64,000 nt of DNA from Pseudoalteromonas ulvae UL12 (GTDB lineage: Bacteria; Pseudomonadota; Gammaproteobacteria; Enterobacterales; Alteromonadaceae), in the NCBI RefSeq assembly GCF_014925405.1, contig NZ_AQHJ01000029.1:124001-188000 (forward strand). Reading direction: 5' to 3'. The translations under genes and the position numbers were made by a program. Under the pieces are notes generated by a model, which saw only the letters and a program-made list of their open reading frames with translations, searched no databases and was not told the DNA's origin. Positions 35,242 through 47,847 of this stretch are shown here, piece after piece (the first letter of the stretch is position 1; every line of letters begins with the position of its first letter).

Positions 35242-35795
35242 ATCTCTTACCGTGGCGTGAAGAGTCACGAAAAGAAGCGCAAAAGCAATTTCTGTCTATT
35301 TTGTTTTTGATTACGTTAGTGTCATTTGGCTCGATGTTTGTGATCAGTATGGTCTACGGTTCTATGAAAGAAGGCCAAAATGTCCGAAACAATTTCTTAT
35401 CCGCAGAAATTGTGGTTCTTGATAAGCGTATTGCTGAGATTAAAGAGCTTGATAAAAAGAAAGAAAGCCTTCAGCAACGCATGCGATTAATCGAAGAATT
35501 ACAAAGTAGCCGAAACTTGGGTACGCAAATTATGGATGAATTGGCCAAAATGGTTCCATCAGGCGTTTACCTTACAAGTTTAGAGCGTCGTGATAGAGCT
35601 CTACAGATTATAGGTAAAAGTGAATCTAACAACCGTCTGTCATCTATGTTACGTCAGTTAGAAAACTCATATTTATTTGAAAGACCTGTCATGCAAGACA
35701 TCACCGCTGCAGAGCAACAATCTCGCCTATTGAGTGATTTTAATATGCAGTTTAGTGTTAAACCATTTGAGCAAATTGGTGAGGGCGACAAATGA
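35229..35795 (+). CDS. pilN: Type IV pilus alignment protein PilN
   Basis: 188-aa inner-membrane protein. The PilM-binding N-terminal motif INLLPWREE is present at residues 4-12, followed by a single membrane helix (~22-45) and a coiled-coil then ferredoxin-like periplasmic domain. Overlaps pilM by 13 bp and pilO by 4 bp, so the genes are translationally coupled. Confidence 0.95.
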   Translation: MPHINLLPWREESRKEAQKQFLSILFLITLVSFGSMFVISMVYGSMKEGQNVRNNFLSAEIVVLDKRIAEIKELDKKKESLQQRMRLIEELQSSRNLGTQIMDELAKMVPSGVYLTSLERRDRALQIIGKSESNNRLSSMLRQLENSYLFERPVMQDITAAEQQSRLLSDFNMQFSVKPFEQIGEGDK

Positions 35796-36391
35796 AAATA
35801 GATTTAAACGCCCTTAATGAAATTGATCTGAGTGAATTGGATCTTGAGAATATTGGTTCGTGGCCGCTTGTTGTTAAGATTATAACGGGTATTATTACCG
35901 CCGCTGCCGTGTCGCTGTTAACCTACAATTTGTTAGTTTCAGGTGAAATTGAAGGATATGACAGAGCGTTAGAGAAAGAAGAAGAGCTTCGAACCACTTT
36001 TAGAGTCAAATATGCTGTGGCGAGTAATTTAGAAATCTATAAGCAGCAAATGATTGAAATGGAAGATAAGTTCTCTCAATTGCTAAAGCGCTTACCGACA
36101 TCGAATGAAACACCAGGTCTACTTGATGACTTATCTTATGTTGGAACCACCAGTGGTTTAACATTTAACAAGATTGGTTGGTTACCTGAGATTGAAAAAG
36201 AATTTTACACTGAATTACCTATTAAGATTGAAGTGGTGGGTAGTTATCATGAATTTGGCGAGTTTGTCAGTAAGGTTGCACAGCTTCCTCGTATTGTGAG
36301 CCTTCATGACTTCAGTATAAAATCGAACGGTGATGAGCGACTACAATTTAGTGTTGTAGCGAAGACTTATCGCTATGAGGAGACACAATAA
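35792..36391 (+). CDS. pilO: Type IV pilus alignment protein PilO
   Basis: 199 aa. Short cytoplasmic segment (LNEIDLSELDLENIGSWP), one membrane helix near 28-48, periplasmic coiled coil, then a PilN-like domain. It forms a heterodimer with PilN. It overlaps pilN by 4 bp (ATGA) and pilP by 1 bp. Confidence 0.94.
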   Translation: MKIDLNALNEIDLSELDLENIGSWPLVVKIITGIITAAAVSLLTYNLLVSGEIEGYDRALEKEEELRTTFRVKYAVASNLEIYKQQMIEMEDKFSQLLKRLPTSNETPGLLDDLSYVGTTSGLTFNKIGWLPEIEKEFYTELPIKIEVVGSYHEFGEFVSKVAQLPRIVSLHDFSIKSNGDERLQFSVVAKTYRYEETQ

Positions 36392-36921
36392 TGAAAAAAA
36401 TCATGTATATTGTGTTACCTTTAGTGTTAACAGGTTGTTTTGATGATATCACTGAGCAACAAGAATTTATTAATCAAGTACGTGCGGGAACAAAAGCAAA
36501 AGTAGAGCCTATCCCAGAAATAACTAAATTTGAGCATTTCTCTTATAATGCTCAAGAGTTGCGAAGCCCGTTTGTGGCTCCAAAGCCTGAGGTTATTCAA
36601 GATAATTTGCTACAAGTGCAAAACTGCCTGCACCCAGATCCAAAACGTAAAAAGGAACCATTGGAAGGTTATCCACTTGATAACATCGCGATGAAAGGGA
36701 CTTTGGGCAGCGGGATAAACACTTGGGCATTGATAACTGCTTCTGATGATACCTTGTACCGAGTGACTCGTGGTAATTACATGGGCTTATATCACGGTCG
36801 AGTATTACAAGTTAAAAGTAGTTATATCGAATTATTAGAAATGATACCTGATGGTGCAGGATGTTGGAAAGAACGCCTGACAAAAGTAGAAATAGTGGAG
36901 GCGGGCAATGCATCCCAATAA
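36391..36921 (+). CDS. pilP: Type IV pilus lipoprotein PilP
   Basis: 176-aa inner-membrane lipoprotein that links PilNO to the secretin. Signal and lipobox VLTGC with acylated C16. Then a disordered segment, the PilQ-binding area (ELRSPFVAPKPE) and the beta-sandwich domain (LEGYPLDNIAMKGTLG). Overlaps pilQ by 14 bp. Confidence 0.95.
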   Translation: MKKIMYIVLPLVLTGCFDDITEQQEFINQVRAGTKAKVEPIPEITKFEHFSYNAQELRSPFVAPKPEVIQDNLLQVQNCLHPDPKRKKEPLEGYPLDNIAMKGTLGSGINTWALITASDDTLYRVTRGNYMGLYHGRVLQVKSSYIELLEMIPDGAGCWKERLTKVEIVEAGNASQ

Positions 36922-38986
36922 TAAAATAGGGCTTAATTATATGCACAAGGGAATAACTAAGTTGAATAAACGACTATCAGCAATAATCTCATTATTGTTT
37001 TTACTGATGGCCACTTCAGCAAGTGCCGTGCCTTTGTTATACGATGTACGATACAACCCGCTATTAGAAGGCGAAACAGAAATTGAATTTGTGTTCGATG
37101 AAGAAATTTATATTGAACCAAAAATTCAGGTTTTCAGTGAACCAGCTCGTATCGAGTTATTTTTTGATGAAGCTGACTATGAAGAGAATTTAACCGAAGT
37201 ATTGATTAATAAAGCTGGTGTTAAACGCGTCACTCATGAATTTCAAAATGACGGCTTCAAAGTTACAATTTACTTAGACCATCTTAAGATTTATCAGACG
37301 CGTACAGATAAAAACTTGTTTTACTTACACGTTTCCGATAACCCAACACAAGATGTCGCCGAAACAGCTTCTATTGATGATTCGCAAACGTACATTAATA
37401 AAATCCAAGCTGTTGATTTTCGCCGTGGCGAAAAAGGTGAAGCGCGTATTTTGATTTTCATGCAAGAAAATATGGCTGCGATTGATGTGAGTGAACAAGC
37501 TGGCAAAGTAGTGGCTGTTTTTCACAACACTGACATTCTTGATGATCTTCTTTATCAATTAGATGTAATGGATTATGGCACTGTTGTAAGTACGATCGAA
37601 ACGTTTAAAGATGGTGCTAATAGCCGCATCGTTATTGATACTACAAGTGAATTTGATTACAACTATCAACAATTAGATAATATTTTTACATTAACAGTTG
37701 AGAAAGATACATCTAAAAAGAGCTTCCTAGGTGATGGTAAAAATTACCAAGGCAAGCCTATGTCGCTTAATTTCCAAGATATTTCGATCCGCTCAGTCTT
37801 GCAAATAATCGCAGATCTAAATGGCTTTAACCTAGTAACCAGTGATTCTGTTTCAGGTAATGTCACATTAAGACTTGATGGTGTGCCTTGGGATCAAGCC
37901 CTAGATATCGTCTTACGTGTTAAAGGTTTAGATAAGCGTATGGATGGCTCAATCTTAATGGTTGCCCCAACAGAAGAATTAGCCGCAAGAGAAGCGAAAG
38001 AATTACAAGCTAAGCAAGCTGTCGAAGACTTAGAGCCTCTTTATAGTGAGTATATACAGCTGAACTATGCAAAAGCTGAAGAGTTCTCTGGTTTGCTTAC
38101 ATCACAAGGTAATTCAATTATTTCGGCTCGAGGAGCGGTTTCTGTAGACCCTCGTACAAATACTTTATTAATTAAAGATACAGCAAAGAGCATTGAAAAC
38201 GTTCGTCGTATGGTTGAGACTCTCGATGTAGCCGTGAAGCAAGTAGTTATTGAGTCAAGAATGGTGACTGTTCGTGACAATGTCCAAGAAGACTTGGGGA
38301 TTCGTTGGGGATTTAGTGATCAGCAAATGACCGATGGTATTGCAGGTACGATTACTGGAGCAGAGAAAATATCAAAAGGGATTATTCCTTCATTAACTGA
38401 GCGTTTAAATGTAAATCTACCTGTTAGTAGTCCTGCGGGAAGTATTGGTATGCACGTTGCTAAATTAGCTGACGGCACATTAATTGACTTGGAACTATCA
38501 GCTTTAGAGCAAGAAAATAAAGCTGAAATTATTGCAAGCCCACGTATTACTACAGCCAATCAGAAAAAAGCAAGAATTGAACAAGGTACAGAAATTCCGT
38601 ATGTTCAAGCTGCTTCAAGTGGTGCAACAACGGTAGAATTTAAAAAGGCTGTATTAAGCTTGGAAGTAACGCCGCATATTACTCCGGACAACAAAGTTAT
38701 CTTAGACTTAGTTATCACTCAGGATACGCGTGGCGATACAGTACAAACCCCAACGGGCCCTGCGGTTGCAATTGATACGCAGCAAATTCAGACGCAAGTA
38801 TTGGTCGAAAATGGTCAAACGGTCGTGTTAGGTGGGATCTATCAGCAGCAAATAGTCAGTAGTACGAAGAAAGTACCTCTGTTAGGTGATATTCCTTACC
38901 TTGGTACCTTGTTTAAGTCGACAAGCGAACTAAACGAGAAAAAAGAACTACTTATCTTCGTTACACCAAAGATTTTAAAAGACTAA
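36908..38986 (+). CDS. pilQ: Type IV pilus outer-membrane secretin PilQ
   Basis: 692 aa. A signal peptide (hydrophobic IISLLFLLMATSASA, cut after SASA) comes first. It is followed by AMIN domains (~45-260), an STN-type domain (LNFQDISIRSVLQIIADLNGFN), an N1 domain, and the C-terminal secretin (VLSLEVTPHITPDNKVI and VVLGGIYQQ). It forms the pilus gate in the outer membrane. The start at 36908 is chosen because GGAGG precedes it; it lies inside the pilP end. An ATG at 36941 lacks a ribosome binding site. Confidence 0.96.
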   Translation: MHPNNKIGLNYMHKGITKLNKRLSAIISLLFLLMATSASAVPLLYDVRYNPLLEGETEIEFVFDEEIYIEPKIQVFSEPARIELFFDEADYEENLTEVLINKAGVKRVTHEFQNDGFKVTIYLDHLKIYQTRTDKNLFYLHVSDNPTQDVAETASIDDSQTYINKIQAVDFRRGEKGEARILIFMQENMAAIDVSEQAGKVVAVFHNTDILDDLLYQLDVMDYGTVVSTIETFKDGANSRIVIDTTSEFDYNYQQLDNIFTLTVEKDTSKKSFLGDGKNYQGKPMSLNFQDISIRSVLQIIADLNGFNLVTSDSVSGNVTLRLDGVPWDQALDIVLRVKGLDKRMDGSILMVAPTEELAAREAKELQAKQAVEDLEPLYSEYIQLNYAKAEEFSGLLTSQGNSIISARGAVSVDPRTNTLLIKDTAKSIENVRRMVETLDVAVKQVVIESRMVTVRDNVQEDLGIRWGFSDQQMTDGIAGTITGAEKISKGIIPSLTERLNVNLPVSSPAGSIGMHVAKLADGTLIDLELSALEQENKAEIIASPRITTANQKKARIEQGTEIPYVQAASSGATTVEFKKAVLSLEVTPHITPDNKVILDLVITQDTRGDTVQTPTGPAVAIDTQQIQTQVLVENGQTVVLGGIYQQQIVSSTKKVPLLGDIPYLGTLFKSTSELNEKKELLIFVTPKILKD

Positions 38987-38994
38987 CGAAAAAT

Positions 38995-39018
38995 AAAAAG
39001 GCCCATATGGGCCTTTTT
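38995..39018. terminator. Terminator after pilQ
   Basis: A5-GGCCCATATGGGCC-T5: a perfect 24-bp palindrome. It separates pilQ from aroK, although such genes are often cotranscribed; aroK has 119 bp of its own upstream DNA. Confidence 0.85.
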
Positions 39019-39137
39019 ATTTCATTTCACTTGAAATACCTATTCGAATACTGAGATAATCAGCCCCTTAATTTTTGGGGCCAGCTCAGTAGGCGGGGTT
39101 TATTTTAAATTTTAGAGTTCGATTGTACTAAACAGAT

Positions 39138-39656
39138 ATGGCTGAAAAACGTAATATATTTCTAGTGGGTCCAATGGGTGCAGGTAAAAGCACTATAGGT
39201 CGTCATTTAGCAGAGCAACTACACCTCGAATTTTTCGACTCTGATCAAGAGATCGAACGTCGCACAGGTGCAGATATTGCTTGGGTTTTCGACATCGAAG
39301 GTGAAGAAGGTTTTCGACGTCGTGAAGAAACTGTAATTTCTGATTTAACTGAAATGCAAGGTATAGTTCTGGCAACTGGCGGTGGTTCAGTTATCAGTAA
39401 AGATGTCCGCAATAAGTTATCAGCACGTGGTATTGTAGTTTACCTGGAAACTCCAATCGAAAAACAAGTCGCTCGTACTCAAAGAGATAAAAAACGTCCT
39501 TTGTTACAAACAGAGGAAGATCCGAGAGAAGTGCTCGAGCGATTGTCAGAAGAACGTGTTCCTTTATATGAAGAGGTTTCTGATATTGTTGTTCGCACAG
39601 ACGAACAAAGTGCAAAAGTAGTTGCAAATCAAATTATTGAAAAACTCGATTTTTAA
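39138..39656 (+). CDS. aroK: Shikimate kinase I
   Basis: 172-aa P-loop kinase making shikimate-3-phosphate. Walker [10 protein letters not shown] (11-19), shikimate-binding [14 protein letters not shown], and GGG loop in LATGGGSVI. Length and sequence match E. coli AroK (173 aa). aroB follows 22 bp downstream. Confidence 0.97.
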   Translation: MAEKRNIFLVGPMGAGKSTIGRHLAEQLHLEFFDSDQEIERRTGADIAWVFDIEGEEGFRRREETVISDLTEMQGIVLATGGGSVISKDVRNKLSARGIVVYLETPIEKQVARTQRDKKRPLLQTEEDPREVLERLSEERVPLYEEVSDIVVRTDEQSAKVVANQIIEKLDF

Positions 39657-39678
39657 GAGTTAAAGGAGAGGTACGCTT

Positions 39679-40747
39679 ATGCTTGAATTGACCGTTAATT
39701 TAGATGAGCGTAGTTATCCAATCTATATTGGCCCCGGAATTTATCAGTCCGGGGTTAACCTTCCTGAGTTTATACGAACCAACAGACCGATTATTGTCAC
39801 AAATGATGTGGTCGCACCTTTGTATCTTGATACACTTTTAGAGCAACTAGCTCCATTTAACCCCTTGCATATAATTTTACCTGATGGTGAACAGCATAAA
39901 AATCTTGCGTCTTTTGAATTAGTATCAGCATTTTTGCTGGAGAACAATTGTGGACGAGATACATGCTTAATAGCATTAGGCGGAGGAGTTATCGGTGATT
40001 TAACGGGATTTGTTGCTGCCTGTTATCAACGCGGGGTTCCGTTTATTCAAATCCCAACGACTTTACTATCTCAGGTTGATTCATCTGTTGGCGGTAAAAC
40101 AGCAGTCAATCATCCATTAGGTAAAAACATGATTGGGGCTTTTTATCAACCAGACATGGTTTTGATTGATACGCTTAGCCTATCGACCTTACCTGCCCGT
40201 GAATTTGCTGCGGGAATGGCTGAAGTGATTAAGTACGGCTTGATTTATGATACTGAGTTATTTGAGTATTTGGAACAAAATGTCTCTACATTGAAGGCGC
40301 TTGATAATGACGCTTTACAACATGTGATATACCGCTGTTGTGAAATTAAAGCCTTGATTGTCGCTGAAGATGAGAAAGAGCAGGGTGTGAGAGCTCAATT
40401 GAACCTAGGGCATACTTTTGGTCATGCTATCGAAGCTGAGATGGGGTATGGGCAATGGCTTCATGGAGAAGCTGTCGCGGCAGGGATGATGATGGCCTGT
40501 CAGCTAAGCGAGAAACGTGGAAAGTTAAACTTAGACGAAGTAATCCGAGTCCAGCGTTTGTTGGAAAGCTTTAATTTACCAACTTCGTTTCCCATTGAAG
40601 TGAGCTATGATGCATTCATCAAGCATATGAAAAAAGATAAAAAGAATAAACAAGGCACTATTCGCTTTATTTTGCCTAAATGTTTTGGACAATGTGAACT
40701 TGTCTCGGACGTTACTTTGGATGAGCTTCAGGATCTGATATCTCCAA

Positions 40748-40758
<11 letters not shown>
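39679..40758 (+). CDS. aroB: 3-dehydroquinate synthase
   Basis: 359-aa NAD- and Zn/Co-dependent enzyme, second step of the shikimate pathway. GGGVIGDLTGFVAACYQRGV, PTTLLSQVDSSVGGKT and NLGHTFGHAIE (metal-binding His) are all present; quotations shortened. AAAGGAGAGG precedes the ATG. It overlaps damX by 11 bp, as in the enteric aroK-aroB-damX order. Confidence 0.97.
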
Positions 40759-42208
<1,450 letters not shown>

Positions 42209-42211
42209 TAA

Positions 42212-43030
42212 ATGAAACAAAAAACTCGCGCTTTTCTAAAGTGGGCAGGCGGAAAATACAGCTTAGTCGAAGAAATTGCCAAACGCTTACCAGAGGCAGA
42301 CACGCTGATAGAGCCTTTTGTTGGAGCTGGTTCTGTATTTTTAAATACAGACTTTAAGCATTATATTCTTAATGATATCAATGCTGATCTAATCAATCTT
42401 TATAATGAATTAAAAAACGAGCCTGATGAGTTTATTAGTGATGCACGTAAGCTTTTTGTCGATTTAAATAATCAGAGTGACGCGTATTACCAGTACAGAG
42501 TACAATTTAATGCGTGTCAGGATGCGTATGAACGTGCAATTTTATTTTTATATCTAAATCGACATGGTTACAACGGGTTATGTCGTTATAATCTAAAGGG
42601 TATTTTCAATGTGCCTTTTGGAAAATATAAAAAACCGTACTTTCCTGAAAAAGAGCTCTATTTCTTCGCTGAAAAGGCTCAAAAAGCGACGTTCACCTGC
42701 AAGAGTTATTCGGATGTGTTTAAGGATATGCCTGATTCATCTGTGGTCTATTGCGACCCTCCTTATGTTCCATTAAGCAAAACGGCTTCATTTACCTCGT
42801 ATGCAAAAGGTGGGTTTGGTTTGGATGATCAAGCTCAATTAGCTAATTTGGCTGAGCAAAGCGCTTTTAAACTCAATACACCTGTACTTATCTCTAATCA
42901 TGATACGGTTTGGACAAGAAAAATTTACGCTCAAGCATCACTTGATATGATTCAAGTAAAAAGAACGATCAGCCCCAAAGGTGGCTCTAGAAATAAAGTA
43001 GATGAATTAATGGCTTTGTATTGTAAGTAG
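42212..43030 (+). CDS. dam: DNA adenine methyltransferase
   Basis: 272-aa GATC adenine methylase. SAM motif FLKWAGGKYSLVEEI (8-22), EPFVGAGSVF, and catalytic YCDPPYVPLS (~182). TRD region RHGYNGLCRYN is the Dam-like recognition part. It follows damX by 3 bp, the usual order damX-dam-rpe. GATC-specific mismatch repair and replication timing are expected roles. Confidence 0.97.
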   Translation: MKQKTRAFLKWAGGKYSLVEEIAKRLPEADTLIEPFVGAGSVFLNTDFKHYILNDINADLINLYNELKNEPDEFISDARKLFVDLNNQSDAYYQYRVQFNACQDAYERAILFLYLNRHGYNGLCRYNLKGIFNVPFGKYKKPYFPEKELYFFAEKAQKATFTCKSYSDVFKDMPDSSVVYCDPPYVPLSKTASFTSYAKGGFGLDDQAQLANLAEQSAFKLNTPVLISNHDTVWTRKIYAQASLDMIQVKRTISPKGGSRNKVDELMALYCK

Positions 43031-43213
43031 TTAAGCTAAGATAAGTTGTACTAAAAAATAGAGAGAAAATATAAAAACCGCGAGACTAATAATGCCGACA
43101 ATAATTAGCTTGGTCGCTGAATGTTCTGTCGCATCTGCTTGGCGCTTTCTTTCGCTTTGCACTCCAAAGGCGGCAGCAGCAATACTCTGTAGTGTTGAAA
43201 GCATATTGTTCAA
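43031..43213 (-). CDS. DUF2970 small membrane protein
   Basis: 60 aa. N-terminal amphipathic LQSIAAAAFGVQSERKRQAD and one C-terminal membrane helix (IIVGIISLAVFIFSLYFLVQLIL). This two-part pattern is DUF2970. Its stop codon directly abuts the dam stop, so it is convergent with dam without a terminator between. Function unknown. Confidence 0.8.
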   Translation of the reverse strand: MNNMLSTLQSIAAAAFGVQSERKRQADATEHSATKLIIVGIISLAVFIFSLYFLVQLILA

Positions 43214-43214
43214 C

Positions 43215-43529
43215 TTAGTTGGTAGGAGTAAACTGCGCTGATGGAGGTGTATCTTGTTCAGAGTGGCTAAGTAACTCTAACAAATCCAAGTAATGAAATT
43301 GAGCACTGCGACTATCTCCCTTTAGCCATGCAAACCAACTTTTATTGGACGCATTGTCTAATCGGCATTGTGCTACCGCACGATTATAAGCATATTGATT
43401 GGAGTAGTTACTAGAGCAACTGCAATGTGAATTTTGAGAGGTTGGGGTAGTGATCACAGAAAACGTAGTCGCTGAAAATAAAGCGACAGAAGAAGCAACC
43501 AACATTCGTTTTGTTCCTTTGACTTTCAT
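43215..43529 (-). CDS. Hypothetical exported protein, 104 aa
   Basis: Signal peptide-like start (MKVKGTKRMLVASSVALFSAT, residues 1-21). The mature part begins with a Cys/Ser-rich stretch (HCSCSSNYSNQY), followed by SWFAWLKGDSRSAQFHYLDLLELL. GGGGA precedes the ATG at 43529 by 7 bp, which decides against the frame-extending codons to 43547. The stop lies one base before the DUF2970 gene's start (43213), so the two form a leftward pair. No family recognised. Confidence 0.65.
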   Translation of the reverse strand: MKVKGTKRMLVASSVALFSATTFSVITTPTSQNSHCSCSSNYSNQYAYNRAVAQCRLDNASNKSWFAWLKGDSRSAQFHYLDLLELLSHSEQDTPPSAQFTPTN

Positions 43530-43711
43530 AGCTATTCCCCTTTGCATAAAACGTGGTCAAAGCTTAATCAAATAAACAGTAAAAAACAAGCAGAATGATA
43601 AATATAATATATGCGAAGATAAATAATATTAATCATTTGTTAAATGTTTGTAAAGGTGAAATTCAAAATAAAATAGTATACATTAGCAACCCCAATATGT
43701 AAGAGGTGACC

Positions 43712-44383
43712 ATGTCAAAATTTCTAATTGCACCATCGATTTTATCGGCTGATTTTGCTCGCTTAGGCGAAGATGTCGATGCAGTTTTAGCGGCCGGAGC
43801 TGATGTTGTTCACTTTGATGTAATGGATAATCATTACGTGCCTAATTTAACGATAGGTCCAATGGTCTGCCAAGCGCTTCGCGATTACGGGATCACAGCT
43901 CCGATAGATGTGCATTTAATGGTTAAACCTGTAGACAGTTTAATTCCGATGTTTGCAAAAGCGGGCGCGAGTATTATCACATTTCACCCAGAAGCGAGTG
44001 AGCATATTGACAGGACATTGCAGCTAATTAAAGAGCATGGGTGTCAAGCCGGTTTAGTACTCAACCCTGCAACCCCACTTTCTTGCTTAGAATATGTTAT
44101 GGATAAACTAGACGTCATTTTATTGATGTCTGTAAACCCAGGTTTTGGCGGGCAAAGTTTTATTCATCAGACCCTTGATAAACTCAAGCAAGTAAAAGCA
44201 CTCATTAATGCTTCAGGCAGAAATATACGTTTAGAAGTAGATGGTGGCGTGAATGTTGCCAATATAAAAGAAATTGCTGAAGCGGGCGCTGATATGTTTG
44301 TTGCGGGCTCTGCTATTTTCAATCAGCCTGATTATAAAGCGGTGATTGATGAAATGAGAGCTGAATTAGCACAAGTCGAATAA
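43712..44383 (+). CDS. rpe: Ribulose-phosphate 3-epimerase
   Basis: 223-aa TIM barrel of the pentose phosphate pathway. [37 protein letters not shown], and LEVDGGVN (catalytic Asp) are present. AAGAGG stands 5 bp before the ATG at 43712; a GTG at 43706 overlaps that Shine-Dalgarno. In E. coli gph lies between rpe and trpS; here trpS follows after 100 bp and gph is absent from this position. Confidence 0.97.
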   Translation: MSKFLIAPSILSADFARLGEDVDAVLAAGADVVHFDVMDNHYVPNLTIGPMVCQALRDYGITAPIDVHLMVKPVDSLIPMFAKAGASIITFHPEASEHIDRTLQLIKEHGCQAGLVLNPATPLSCLEYVMDKLDVILLMSVNPGFGGQSFIHQTLDKLKQVKALINASGRNIRLEVDGGVNVANIKEIAEAGADMFVAGSAIFNQPDYKAVIDEMRAELAQVE

Positions 44384-44483
44384 AAACACGTATTTCACTT
44401 TGCCGATGAGTTACAAAGGATTAAAATCCCAAGTAATTAAGCATACAAGTACGATTTATCATTTTAAAGAGAGAAAAACGAAC

Positions 44484-45488
44484 ATGAGTAAACCTGTTGT
44501 ATTAAGTGGCATTCAGCCAACTGGTGGCATGACTATTGGTAATTATATTGGTGCAATCAACCAATGGCTGACCCTACAACAAGATCATGATTGTTTTTTC
44601 ATGTTAGTTGATTTACATGCGATCACAGTGCGACAAGAAGCTCAAATGCTTAAGCAGCGTGTATTAGATGGCATTGCGCTTTATAGCGCTTGCGGAATTG
44701 ACCCTGAAAAATCAGCACTATTTGTTCAGTCTCAAGTACCTGAGCATGCTCAGTTAAGCTGGGTGCTTAACTGTTATGCGCAAATGGGTGAACTTAATCG
44801 CATGACGCAATTTAAAGATAAGTCAGCGAAAAATACTAACAACATTAACGTTGGTTTATATAGTTATCCAGTGCTACAAGCCGCAGACATATTACTTTAT
44901 CAAGCGGATCAAGTTCCTGTTGGCGAAGATCAAAAACAGCATTTAGAGCTAACTCGCGATATAGCAAACCGCTTTAACAATATTTATGGTGATGTGTTTA
45001 AAATTCCTGAACCGTATATTCCTGAATTTGGCGCACGAGTGATGAGCTTGCAAGATCCAACCAAGAAAATGTCAAAGTCCGACGACAACCCAAATGGCTA
45101 TATTATGTTGCTGGATGAGCCGAAAAAAATCGAGAAAAAGCTTAAAAAAGCAGTGACTGATTCAGATGAGCAAGCACGTATCTATTTTGATCCTCAAGAA
45201 AAAGCAGGGGTATCAAATTTATTGACCTTGCTTTCTGTGGCAACAAAGCGCCCCATCGAGCAATTAGTCCCAGAATACGAAGGCAAAATGTACGGCCATT
45301 TGAAAAAAGATACAGCTGATGCTGTTGTCGCGATGATTGAACCTATCCAAGCTCGTTTTCATGAGATTCGAGATGATCAAACCCGTCTTGATCAAATCAT
45401 GCGTGCAGGTGCTGAAAAAGCAGGTGAAAGAGCAGAGAAAACATTAAAAGCCGTTTACGATGCGGTTGGTTTTATCCCTCGCCCATAA
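44484..45488 (+). CDS. trpS: Tryptophanyl-tRNA synthetase
   Basis: 334-aa class I synthetase, exactly the E. coli length. HIGH-equivalent [12 protein letters not shown] (residues ~9-20; TIGN in place of HIGN) and KMSKS ([10 protein letters not shown]). The start at 44484 ([12 protein letters not shown]) is set by homology and follows AAAGAGAG; a longer frame to 44400 adds 28 unrelated residues. A terminator follows. Confidence 0.97.
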   Translation: MSKPVVLSGIQPTGGMTIGNYIGAINQWLTLQQDHDCFFMLVDLHAITVRQEAQMLKQRVLDGIALYSACGIDPEKSALFVQSQVPEHAQLSWVLNCYAQMGELNRMTQFKDKSAKNTNNINVGLYSYPVLQAADILLYQADQVPVGEDQKQHLELTRDIANRFNNIYGDVFKIPEPYIPEFGARVMSLQDPTKKMSKSDDNPNGYIMLLDEPKKIEKKLKKAVTDSDEQARIYFDPQEKAGVSNLLTLLSVATKRPIEQLVPEYEGKMYGHLKKDTADAVVAMIEPIQARFHEIRDDQTRLDQIMRAGAEKAGERAEKTLKAVYDAVGFIPRP

Positions 45489-45505
45489 TCACTATCGTTG
45501 TTATT

Positions 45506-45528
45506 AAAGCCAGACAATGTCTGGCTTT
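45506..45528 (+). terminator. Terminator after trpS
   Basis: AAAGCCAGAC-AAT-GTCTGGCTTT hairpin followed by TTG. It stands 18 bp past the trpS stop and just ahead of pabA. Confidence 0.8.
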
Positions 45529-45548
45529 TGCTTATCAGAGAATTATTT

Positions 45549-46127
45549 ATGTTGTTAATGATCGATAACTACGATTCATTTACCTACAATTTGGTCCAGT
45601 ATTTTCAAAGACTCGATCAGCATGTCGTAGTTAAGCGTCATGATGAAATAACAGTGCATGATATTGCCAAGCTTAATCCCGATCATATTGTCATTTCTCC
45701 AGGTCCTAAATCACCATCAGAAGCGGGCGTGTCGCTTGATATTGTCGACAAATGCCGTTATGACTATCCAATATTAGGGATTTGCTTAGGACATCAAACC
45801 ATCGCACAAGCTTTGGGGGCGAAGGTTGTCAGAGCCAAAGAAGTCATGCATGGTAAAACCTCTCTTATTAGGCACACCAATTCAGGGGTGTTTACAGGGC
45901 TCGATAATCCACTGACAGTGTGTCGTTATCATTCGTTGGTTGTTGAACCTGATTCATTGCCGGCTGAGCTTGAAGTCACTGCTTGGGTTGATGTTGAACA
46001 CCAACCAGAAATAATGGGGTTAAAACATAAAACCTTACCTTTAGAGGGAGTGCAATTTCATCCGGAAGCGATTCTCACTCAGTCAGGTTTAGCACTCTTA
46101 GCCAACTTTATCCAAGCATATCCATAA
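45549..46127 (+). CDS. pabA: Glutamine amidotransferase of aminodeoxychorismate (or anthranilate) synthase
   Basis: 192-aa class I amidotransferase releasing ammonia from glutamine for PabB (folate) or TrpE. N-terminal MLLMIDNYDSFTYNLVQYF, oxyanion SPGPKSP, nucleophile Cys in GICLGHQ (~79), and catalytic His/Glu in VQFHPEAIL. PabA and TrpG are close relatives; the position before the astC/argD-astA-astD genes, as in Vibrio and Shewanella as I recall, favours pabA. The start at 45549 is by homology. Confidence 0.88.
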   Translation: MLLMIDNYDSFTYNLVQYFQRLDQHVVVKRHDEITVHDIAKLNPDHIVISPGPKSPSEAGVSLDIVDKCRYDYPILGICLGHQTIAQALGAKVVRAKEVMHGKTSLIRHTNSGVFTGLDNPLTVCRYHSLVVEPDSLPAELEVTAWVDVEHQPEIMGLKHKTLPLEGVQFHPEAILTQSGLALLANFIQAYP

Positions 46128-47770
<1,643 letters not shown>

Positions 47771-47847
47771 TAATCCTATCTGCGAGCAAGCTTTTCTGGT
47801 TTGCTCGCACTTTACCGTCACTTACATACAAGGGAGTAAGCGCCATC

